Below the pieces are notes generated by a model, which saw only the letters and a list, made by a program, of their open reading frames with translations, made no database searches and was not told the origin of the DNA. Shown here in pieces: positions 1 to 5,834 of a DNA stretch of 6,717 nt. Source of the stretch: Eudoraea sp. (GTDB taxonomy: Bacteria; Bacteroidota; Bacteroidia; Flavobacteriales; Flavobacteriaceae); NCBI GenBank assembly GCA_013041785.1, contig JABDRK010000300.1, positions 1 to 6,717 on the forward strand. The letters are read 5' to 3'. Within the stretch, counting starts at the first letter, position 1; each line of letters starts with the position of its first letter. Both the position numbers and the translations under genes were made by a program.

Positions 1-1478
1 TGTTTTCCGGATTAATAGCCGGTATTGTAGGGGGTATATTCGTAGGATCCCTGAGTGGGTCCCATATAGGAGTAAGTGGTCCTGCTGCCGGTTTGGCCGC
101 TATAGTGTTAACAGCCATTGCTACCCTGGGAAGTTTTGAAAATTTCCTGCTTGCGGTTGTGCTCGGGGGTATTATCCAGCTGTTGTTTGGCGTACTGAAG
201 GCCGGAGTTATTGGGTACTATTTCCCATCATCCGTCATCAAGGGAATGCTTACCGGTATCGGTATTATTATCATACTAAAACAAATCCCGCATTTCTTTG
301 GCTATGACGCCGCTCCGGAAGGAGATTTTTCATTCATTCAAGATGGCGGGAATACCTTTACCGAAATTTTTGCCACCTTTCGTTACATCAGCCCGGGTGC
401 CACCCTAATTTCCGTGATAGGGCTGGGAGTCCTGATCTTGTGGGATCAGGTACTGACCAAAAAAGCCAAGATTTTTAAATTGATACAGGGACCCCTGGTT
501 GCCGTTATCCTTGGGATCGTTTTTTTCACAGTTACACGGAATGATGCCTTCTGGGGCATCTCGTCTGATCACCTGGTAAGCGTTCCTGTACCGGAAGATA
601 TGAATTCCTTTCTCGGCCAATTCAGCTTTCCTAACTTTGGCGCCATTTTGAATACAGAGATCTGGGTAACGGCCTTCACCATCGCTCTGGTTGCCAGCCT
701 GGAAACCTTATTGTGTGTAGAAGCAACCGACAAGCTTGATCCCGAAAAAAGGGTAACCCCTACCAATCGCGAGCTTTTGGCGCAGGGTGCCGGAAACATC
801 GTTTCCGGACTAATAGGTGGACTCCCCATAACCCAGGTTATCGTGAGGAGTTCAGCCAATGTGCAATCGGGCGGCCGCACGAAATTTTCGGCCATTATTC
901 ATGGCTTCTTTCTGCTGATTTCCGTTTTACTGATCCCGAGATTGCTCAATATGATTCCCTTGTCCGTTTTAGCGGCCATATTATTCCTGGTGGGATACAA
1001 ACTAGCCAAGCCTGCCTTGTTTAAAACGATGTATAAATTGGGGTGGAAACAATTTGTTCCGTTCACTGTCACAGTTTTGGGAATCATTTTTACCGATTTA
1101 CTTGTCGGTATTGGCCTGGGACTGGGTGTAGGAATTGTGGTTATTCTTATCAAGAGCTACCAGAATTCACATTTCCTGCATATTGAGGACAAGAGTAATG
1201 GCCGGCATAAAATTAAAATGACCCTTGCCGAAGAAGTGACTTTCTTCAATAAGGGAGCCATCCTCAAAGAGTTAGACGCTATCCCGGAAAATACGTATCT
1301 TCAGTTGGATGTTAGGAATACGCGGTACCTGGACAATGATATCGTTGAAATCCTTGAGGATTTTTCAGAAAAAGCCAAAAACCGGCATATCGATATTGTC
1401 CTGATCTCGGAACGGGGTGAGATAGAAAACCCGGACAGTTATATTGAATTTTTCAAACTAAGGCCGAAATCGGCATAA
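1..1478 (+). CDS. SulP family anion (probable bicarbonate) transporter, 5'-truncated by window edge
   Basis: The reading frame is open from base 3 to the TAA at 1476-1478, giving 491 residues; the start and perhaps 40 residues lie off the left edge. The TTG at 93 is an internal Leu, because the upstream codons already encode family sequence, including the SGPAAG substrate-site motif just before it. Successive hydrophobic segments make a multi-pass inner-membrane core, with the family signature GNIVSGLIGGLP at about 792-827 and a following SGGRTKFS. A short C-terminal STAS domain (about 1215-1450) closes the protein. At the TM8 ion-site position it has Glu (702-704), followed four residues later by Cys, where BicA has Asp and Thr. 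The STAS loop reads LDND, without the usual Ser/Thr. The carbonic anhydrase starts 16 bases downstream, so the two are probably co-transcribed. Bicarbonate is the favoured substrate from this context; sulfate or another anion is not excluded by sequence. Confidence 0.9.
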   Translation, partial: FSGLIAGIVGGIFVGSLSGSHIGVSGPAAGLAAIVLTAIATLGSFENFLLAVVLGGIIQLLFGVLKAGVIGYYFPSSVIKGMLTGIGIIIILKQIPHFFGYDAAPEGDFSFIQDGGNTFTEIFATFRYISPGATLISVIGLGVLILWDQVLTKKAKIFKLIQGPLVAVILGIVFFTVTRNDAFWGISSDHLVSVPVPEDMNSFLGQFSFPNFGAILNTEIWVTAFTIALVASLETLLCVEATDKLDPEKRVTPTNRELLAQGAGNIVSGLIGGLPITQVIVRSSANVQSGGRTKFSAIIHGFFLLISVLLIPRLLNMIPLSVLAAILFLVGYKLAKPALFKTMYKLGWKQFVPFTVTVLGIIFTDLLVGIGLGLGVGIVVILIKSYQNSHFLHIEDKSNGRHKIKMTLAEEVTFFNKGAILKELDAIPENTYLQLDVRNTRYLDNDIVEILEDFSEKAKNRHIDIVLISERGEIENPDSYIEFFKLRPKSA

Positions 1479-1494
1479 CCTTCAAAAATATCCT

Positions 1495-2127
1495 ATGATG
1501 AATGCACAAACCAAAGAATCACAGGCTCTGATAACTCCCCAGAGTGCTATAGCTCTGCTCAAAGAAGGCAACGCTAGATTTAGGGAAAACAAAAAAGCAG
1601 CCCGCGACCTGATGTCTCAGGTGGCACAAACAACCAGTGGACAATATCCCTTTGCCACGATTCTGAGTTGTATCGATTCCCGGGTATCGGCTGAACTGGT
1701 TTTTGACCAGGGGGTTGGTGACATTTTTAGCGCCCGGGTGGCTGGAAATATCGTGAACGAAGATTTGTTAGGCAGCATAGAATTTGCATGCAAACTAGCC
1801 GGCACTAAGGTGGTTGTAGTTCTCGGCCATACCAGCTGTGGTGCTGTAAAAGGGGCCTGTGACGATGCTCGTCTTGGGAATCTAACGGCCCTGGTTAGTA
1901 AAATTAAGCCTGCTGTGGTTGCCGTAGAGGACCCCAAAGATCCGCAATTGCGAAACTCTAAGAATCTTGATTTTGTAGATCGGGTTGCAAAAATGAATGT
2001 GAACCTGACCCTTGAGGAAATCAGGACTAAAAGTCCGGTGCTTCGTGAAATGGAAGAAAACGGGGAAATAGAAATTGTCGGAGCCATGTACGATATCAAC
2101 ACCGGTAAAGTCACCTTTTACGAATAA
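1495..2127 (+). CDS. beta-class carbonic anhydrase
   Basis: A 210-residue cytoplasmic zinc enzyme interconverting CO2 and bicarbonate. All four expected zinc-site residues are present: Cys59 and Asp61 in the CxDSR motif (with Arg63 forming the Asp/Arg dyad), and His112 and Cys115 in GHTSCGAVKGA. The segment DQGVGDIFSARVAGN (71-85) is also typical of the family, and the length is normal. I see no signal peptide, so it should act inside the cell on bicarbonate delivered by the neighbouring transporters. The gene begins with ATGATG at 1495; either ATG could be used, and no Shine-Dalgarno sequence precedes it, as is usual in Bacteroidota. It lies 16 bases after the first SulP gene and ends 19 bases before a strong terminator, so it looks like the last gene of that transcript. 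The beta-class assignment is secure. Participation in carbon uptake is inferred from the neighbours. Confidence 0.96.
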   Translation: MMNAQTKESQALITPQSAIALLKEGNARFRENKKAARDLMSQVAQTTSGQYPFATILSCIDSRVSAELVFDQGVGDIFSARVAGNIVNEDLLGSIEFACKLAGTKVVVVLGHTSCGAVKGACDDARLGNLTALVSKIKPAVVAVEDPKDPQLRNSKNLDFVDRVAKMNVNLTLEEIRTKSPVLREMEENGEIEIVGAMYDINTGKVTFYE

Positions 2128-2146
2128 CTTAACCGCATTTCTATTT

Positions 2147-2181
2147 AAAAGGCCTTTGATTAGTAAATCAAAGGCCTTTTT
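2147..2181 (+). terminator. Rho-independent terminator after the carbonic anhydrase gene
   Basis: A perfect 15-bp stem (2147-2161 pairing with 2166-2180) closes an AGTA loop and runs into a T5 tract. The 5' arm starts with AAAA, so the structure could also work in the opposite direction, although both flanking genes read rightwards. It separates the SulP/carbonic anhydrase unit from the second SulP gene. Each arm contains the self-complementary decamer AAAGGCCTTT. Confidence 0.88.
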
Positions 2182-2194
2182 CAATTATAAATCT

Positions 2195-2202
2195 TTACTT
2201 TG
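2195..2202 (+). promoter_or_regulatory. possible -7 promoter element for the second SulP gene
   Basis: TTACTTTG matches the Bacteroidota -7 consensus TAnnTTTG at all defined positions but one (T for A at the second). It lies between the terminator and the TTG start at 2230, leaving about 25 bases for a leader. I find no convincing TTG-type -33 element at the expected spacing. The need for a promoter after a strong terminator supports it more than the motif does. Confidence 0.4.
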
Positions 2203-2229
2203 TATTGCATTTAAAAACAACCGAAACCA

Positions 2230-4089
2230 TTGTCTAAATTATTTTCCAATTTCAGAGGAGATCTGTTGGGTGGGGTCACAGCCGGTATTGTAGCCTTGCC
2301 CCTGGCCCTGGCCTTTGGTGTTTCTTCTGGCCTCGGCCCGAGTGCAGGTCTCTATGGAGCCATATTCATAAGCTTTTTCGCTGCTTTGTTTGGAGGTACC
2401 AGTACGCAAATCTCTGGTCCCACTGCACCCATGACCGCAGTAAGCATGGTGGTAATCGCCGGTATTATTGCCATCTACGATGGCAGTGTGGAAAAAGCCC
2501 TGCCAGCCATCCTGTTGGTATTTTTATTAGCAGGTTTATTTCAAATCGGACTTGGGTTATTGGGTATTGGTCGATACATACGCTATATTCCCTATCCTGT
2601 GGTATCGGGTTTTATGACAGCAATTGGTGTAATCATTATTGTTACCCAGATATTGCCTGCATTAGGGTATTATCCCAGAGAAGACCAGGCCTGGGTTGAA
2701 CCTTTTAAGCCTCAGGCCGAAGAACTGATCCTGGAAAATATTCTTAGGGAAGAAGCTGGGGAAGGCATCCTCGTCCTTGAGGATTTTGAAGAAACCATAG
2801 CACGCGCAAGCAAAATTACAGAACAAACCATTGCAGAAGAAGCACGTATCCTGGCTGCCAAGGAAGCTTCCGGTGTAATGGGCGCCATCAAAATAATCCC
2901 CCGAGCACTGGATAACATGAGCTGGCTGGAGCTTATCCTTGCCCTGGCCACTATCTTTATAATTTATGGGTTTAAACGTATAACCAAGGTAGTGCCAAGT
3001 ACCCTGGTGGCCTTAGTTGTTGTTTCCGGGGTTGCTTATGGTTTTAACCTGGACTACAGGACCATAGAGCAAATACCGGAAGGATTTCCCATGCCCAATC
3101 TCGAAATTTTTACCCAGTTCAAAGTAAGTGCAATAACTCCTTTTATCTTCACCGCGTTAACGCTGGCGCTCTTGGGAGCTATTGATTCCCTGCTGACTTC
3201 TGTGGTTGCAGATAATATGACCAAGACCAAGCACAACCCCAATAAGGAATTGGTGGGTCAGGGTATTGGAAACAGTATTGCTGCCATTTTTGGCGGATTA
3301 CCTGGCGCAGGAGCCACGATCAGAACCGTGGTCAACATCAATTCAGGTGGGAAAACCCGACTCTCAGGAATGATTGCCGGATTATTACTGCTGATTATTC
3401 TTCTGGCTATGGGGCCTGTCGCTTCCAAAATCCCGGCAGCCGTACTGGCCGGAATTCTGATTACCGTGGGTATTGCCGTGATGGACTACAAAGGGCTCAG
3501 GGCTATTCCCAGCCTACCTAAAGATATTACCCTTGGTCCGCTAAAACTCAGCTCGGAAGTAATCATCATGCTGGTTGTCCTGGTATTATCTACTTTCTGG
3601 AACCTGGTTTATGCCGTTGGAATCGGACTGGTGATTGCCTCATTGATGTTCATGAAAAGGATCGGTGACCTCACCCAGATAAGATCAGATGTGAAATCCT
3701 TGTCCCGAGAAGTGGCCTGGGCAGATGAAAAGAATTTCCCCGAAGCCCTGAAAGAAGAAGTATTTATCAAGCACTTGAAAGGCCCGCTTTTCTTTGGTTC
3801 CACAAGCAATTTCCTACAGCTTTCCAAACAGATCCCGGATACGGCTAAAACGGTTATTATCCGTTTGGGCCGAACCCAATACATGGACCAGTCGGGTCTG
3901 TATGCGATGGAGGATGTATTACAAGAATTACGCAAAAAAAAGGTAATGGTATTATTTGTAGATGTTCTGGATCAACCGCGGTATATGATGGAAAGGATTG
4001 ATATCATTCCTGACCTTGTTCCGCCTGAACATATATTTGAGACTTTTGACGAATGTGTGGCCTGGATCCGCGACAACAATACCCACTGA
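2230..4089 (+). CDS. BicA-like SulP transporter with STAS domain (probable sodium-dependent bicarbonate importer)
   Basis: A 619-residue inner-membrane transporter. It starts at TTG 2230: an in-frame stop lies at 2212-2214, no ATG follows until about residue 68, and the conserved N-terminus (DLLGGVTAGIVALPLALAFG, 11-30) is needed. The substrate motif ISGPTAPMTAV is at 61-71 and further membrane helices run to about 470. Residues 319-368 closely resemble, from memory, cyanobacterial BicA: Asp319 and Thr323 match its sodium-site Asp/Thr, followed by ELVGQGIGNS and GGLPGAGAT. The C-terminal STAS domain (about 508-615) keeps a DQSG loop with Ser555, the site phosphorylated in anti-sigma-antagonist relatives. 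Unusually, the loop between TM5 and TM6 (147-231) is about 60 residues longer than in BicA, and rich in Glu, Ala and Ile. The gene stands behind its own terminator-bounded gap, so it may be expressed separately from the first SulP/carbonic anhydrase unit. Sulfate transport is the main alternative. Confidence 0.92.
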   Translation: MSKLFSNFRGDLLGGVTAGIVALPLALAFGVSSGLGPSAGLYGAIFISFFAALFGGTSTQISGPTAPMTAVSMVVIAGIIAIYDGSVEKALPAILLVFLLAGLFQIGLGLLGIGRYIRYIPYPVVSGFMTAIGVIIIVTQILPALGYYPREDQAWVEPFKPQAEELILENILREEAGEGILVLEDFEETIARASKITEQTIAEEARILAAKEASGVMGAIKIIPRALDNMSWLELILALATIFIIYGFKRITKVVPSTLVALVVVSGVAYGFNLDYRTIEQIPEGFPMPNLEIFTQFKVSAITPFIFTALTLALLGAIDSLLTSVVADNMTKTKHNPNKELVGQGIGNSIAAIFGGLPGAGATIRTVVNINSGGKTRLSGMIAGLLLLIILLAMGPVASKIPAAVLAGILITVGIAVMDYKGLRAIPSLPKDITLGPLKLSSEVIIMLVVLVLSTFWNLVYAVGIGLVIASLMFMKRIGDLTQIRSDVKSLSREVAWADEKNFPEALKEEVFIKHLKGPLFFGSTSNFLQLSKQIPDTAKTVIIRLGRTQYMDQSGLYAMEDVLQELRKKKVMVLFVDVLDQPRYMMERIDIIPDLVPPEHIFETFDECVAWIRDNNTH

Positions 4090-4156
4090 GAGGGAAATAA
4101 CATGTGTCCCTATGCTATTTTATTAAAAGGTACTGATCCTGAAAATAGAATTGTGT

Positions 4157-4164
4157 TAACTTTG
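4157..4164 (+). promoter_or_regulatory. -7 promoter element upstream of pheS
   Basis: TAACTTTG, followed by C, is an exact match to the Bacteroidota -7 consensus TAnnTTTG. It sits 43 bases before the ATG at 4208 and 55 before the ATG at 4220. No clear TTG -33 element is visible 19-21 bases upstream. Otherwise the 118-base gap (4090-4207) holds nothing I can assign. Confidence 0.6.
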
Positions 4165-4219
4165 CGCAGCAAATACGGGTGTTAGCCCCCAATACCAGAT
4201 CCCAATCATGGAGCAAAAC

Positions 4220-5239
4220 ATGATAGACGAGTTAAAAGAGCATATTTCAGAAGTAGAGCAGTTTTCTGCAAACGACCTCGAAGCCGTAGAAAACTTCCGC
4301 ATCAAGTATTTGGGAAAAAAAGGGGTGCTCAACCACTACTTTGCCGCATTCAAAAGTATCCCCCCGGAACAAAAAAAGGAATTCGGTCAGACCATTAATC
4401 TGCTTAAAACCAAGGCAACGGATCAGGTTAATGCTCTAAAGAACAAGTTGGAGTCACAGGATACAAGGGCACAGAAGTACGGAGATCTTACCCGACCTGC
4501 TGAAAGTATGTTGCTGGGTACACGACATCCTATTTCCATAGTGAAAAATCAGATCATTGATATTTTTTCCCGAATTGGATTCAACGTTTCAGAAGGTCCT
4601 GAAATAGAAGACGACTGGCACAATTTTACGGCATTGAATCTTCCCGAGCATCATCCTGCGCGAGATATGCAGGATACCTTTTTCATCCAGACAAATCCGG
4701 ATATCCTGTTGCGCACGCATACCTCTTCAGTTCAGGTGCGATACATGGAAAAAAACAAACCGCCTATACGGACAATCTCCCCGGGCAGGGTGTACCGCAA
4801 CGAGGCTATATCTGCTCGTTCGCATTGCTTTTTCCACCAGGTAGAGGGCCTCTATATAGACCGCAATGTCTCCTTTGCAGACCTTAAACAAACCCTGCAG
4901 TTCTTTACTCAGGAACTGTTTGGCAAGTCAAAAATTCGATTGCGCCCTTCCTATTTTCCCTTTACTGAACCCAGTGCTGAAGTTGATGTTTACTGGGGCC
5001 TTGAAACGGAAACGGATTACCGCATGACCAAAGGTACCGGATGGCTGGAGATCATGGGCTGTGGTATGGTTGATCCCAATGTACTGGATAATTGCGGTAT
5101 TGATTCTAAGGAATATTCCGGATTCGCGTTTGGCATGGGTATAGATCGGATTGCCCTTCTCCTCCATCAAATTTCAGATATCCGGCTGCTAAGTGAAAAT
5201 GATGTGCGGTTCCTGGAACAGTTTAAAAGTGCTTTATAA
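4220..5239 (+). CDS. pheS: phenylalanine--tRNA ligase alpha subunit
   Basis: The catalytic alpha chain of the cytoplasmic alpha2beta2 synthetase that charges tRNA-Phe. With the start at 4220 it has 339 residues, the usual length for this group. An N-terminal coiled-coil tRNA-binding arm occupies about residues 1-90. The class II catalytic core follows: HTSS (167-170), motif 2 around GRVYRNEA to FFHQVEG (189-210), FTEPSAEVD (248-256) and motif 3 GFAFGMGIDR (301-310) with its Arg at 310. Ala303 matches E. coli Ala294, the side-chain-size gate for phenylalanine, so ordinary specificity is expected. An ATG at 4208 would add four residues. I prefer 4220 because relatives begin MID and a GGAG lies six bases upstream, one of the few Shine-Dalgarno-like sites here. 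No pheT follows, so the subunit genes are unlinked on this side, which is common in Bacteroidota. No functional tie to the carbon genes is apparent. Confidence 0.97.
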   Translation: MIDELKEHISEVEQFSANDLEAVENFRIKYLGKKGVLNHYFAAFKSIPPEQKKEFGQTINLLKTKATDQVNALKNKLESQDTRAQKYGDLTRPAESMLLGTRHPISIVKNQIIDIFSRIGFNVSEGPEIEDDWHNFTALNLPEHHPARDMQDTFFIQTNPDILLRTHTSSVQVRYMEKNKPPIRTISPGRVYRNEAISARSHCFFHQVEGLYIDRNVSFADLKQTLQFFTQELFGKSKIRLRPSYFPFTEPSAEVDVYWGLETETDYRMTKGTGWLEIMGCGMVDPNVLDNCGIDSKEYSGFAFGMGIDRIALLLHQISDIRLLSENDVRFLEQFKSAL

Positions 5240-5306
5240 TTCCCCTGCAAGGCCCTAAAATCCCCCGCAAATCCTTTTGCTTATAATCTGGACAGGAGTA
5301 TTTGAC

Positions 5307-5774
5307 TCACCACTGTTTGTAGGTATTTATGCTAAGCTGAGCGTTGTAGTATTTTGGATCTCCGGTAACCTCCTGCCCCAACCAGTGCGGTTTTTCGAAA
5401 GACTCATCAGGGTCTTCAAGCTCCACCTCAGCAACTACCAGTCCCTCATTTTTTCCTTCAAATACATCCACTTCAAATACATGTTTACCTGAAGGCACCT
5501 CATACCTGGTTTTAGCGATCAGAGCTCCTTTACACAGTTCTAATAATTGTTTCGCTTCATCACCCGGGATAGCATGCTCCCATTCAAATCGGCTCACGCC
5601 CTCCTCGTCTGAAATCCCCTTTATGGTGATCTTCCCATGTCCGTTTTGCAGACGGACGCGGACTGTACGTTCCGGATCTGTACTCAGAAAGCCTTGTTGT
5701 ATAGCAAGTGCTGAAGTAGCCTCTCTTTTATAGGCTTCTGATTTTACCAAAAACTTTCGTTCCACTTCTTTCAT
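5307..5774 (-). CDS. CYTH domain (triphosphate tunnel metalloenzyme) protein
   Basis: A 155-residue soluble protein of the CYTH superfamily, whose members bind triphosphate compounds inside a beta-barrel with divalent metals. The signature ExExK is at the N-terminus (Glu3, Glu5, Lys7 in EVERKFLV). Inward-facing basic and acidic residues follow in family order: RVRL around 39-42, KITIKG (48-53), Lys88/Arg90, EVDVFEG (101-107), AEVELE (115-120) and the closing EVTGDPKYYNAQLS (135-148). It is full length for a single-domain bacterial member with no fused CHAD or nucleotide-binding domain. The ATG at 5774 was chosen because it places ExExK at residues 3-7; an ATG at 5792 or TTG at 5801 would add only non-conserved sequence. 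Close relatives of this size include inorganic tripolyphosphatases, but class IV adenylate cyclase or thiamine-triphosphatase activity cannot be excluded. It is convergent with pheS and divergent from dinB. Confidence 0.9.
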   Translation of the reverse strand: MKEVERKFLVKSEAYKREATSALAIQQGFLSTDPERTVRVRLQNGHGKITIKGISDEEGVSRFEWEHAIPGDEAKQLLELCKGALIAKTRYEVPSGKHVFEVDVFEGKNEGLVVAEVELEDPDESFEKPHWLGQEVTGDPKYYNAQLSINTYKQW

Positions 5775-5802
5775 AATGCTACATACAGACATGAAATACA
5801 AC

Positions 5803-5822
5803 GCCTTAAACGAAGATAAGGC
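5803..5822. repeat. inverted repeat in the CYTH/dinB divergent spacer
   Basis: GCCTTA (5803-5808) and TAAGGC (5817-5822) form a perfect 6-bp inverted repeat around an 8-base centre. It lies two bases before the dinB -7 match and overlaps a weaker -7 match reading toward the CYTH gene. That position would suit an operator for a dimeric repressor, but a chance palindrome of this size is quite possible, and no regulator is encoded in the window. Confidence 0.4.
5811..5818 (-). promoter_or_regulatory. possible -7 promoter element for the CYTH gene
   Basis: On the minus strand this reads TATCTTCG, one mismatch from TAnnTTTG. It lies 36 bases before the preferred ATG at 5774. No clear -33 element accompanies it, so support is modest. 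Confidence 0.3.
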
Positions 5823-5823
5823 T

Positions 5824-5831
5824 TAAATTTG
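5824..5831 (+). promoter_or_regulatory. -7 promoter element at the dinB start
   Basis: TAAATTTG is an exact match to the Bacteroidota -7 consensus TAnnTTTG. Only three bases separate it from the dinB ATG at 5835, so transcription from it would begin at or very near the start codon and give a leaderless or almost leaderless mRNA. No clear -33 TTG is visible at the expected distance. Confidence 0.45.
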
Positions 5832-5834
5832 TTT

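Noticed and set aside
93..95. TTG as the start codon of the first SulP gene
   Set aside because: The frame continues to the window's left edge and already encodes conserved transporter sequence, so this is an internal leucine of a truncated gene.
431..450. 7-bp inverted repeat CCTGATC/GATCAGG
   Set aside because: It lies within the first SulP coding sequence with no sign of function; expected by chance at this length.
1617..2114. Long open frame (165 codons) on the minus strand inside the carbonic anhydrase gene
   Set aside because: It is entirely antisense to a well-conserved zinc enzyme, has no recognisable motif and is explained by codon bias of the real gene.
2075..2293. 72-codon plus-strand frame bridging the carbonic anhydrase end and the second SulP start
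   Set aside because: It runs through the terminator hairpin and overlaps both real genes out of frame; its translation resembles nothing.
4091..4111. Possible terminator hairpin after the second SulP gene (AGGGA and TCCCT)
   Set aside because: Only five pairs around an 11-base loop, with no T-run directly after the stem; too weak to call.
5256..5283. Possible hairpin between the convergent pheS and CYTH genes (GCAAA with TTTGC)
   Set aside because: Five pairs only and no clear T-tract on either side. A convergent gap often holds a terminator, but I cannot support one here.
5277..5492. 71-codon plus-strand frame after pheS
   Set aside because: It lies almost wholly antisense to the CYTH gene, and its sequence is that gene read backwards.
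5803..5822. LexA (SOS) box in front of dinB
   Set aside because: The inverted repeat does not match CTGT-N8-ACAG or GAAC-N4-GTTC type boxes, and many Bacteroidota lack classical LexA control, so I call it only an unassigned repeat.
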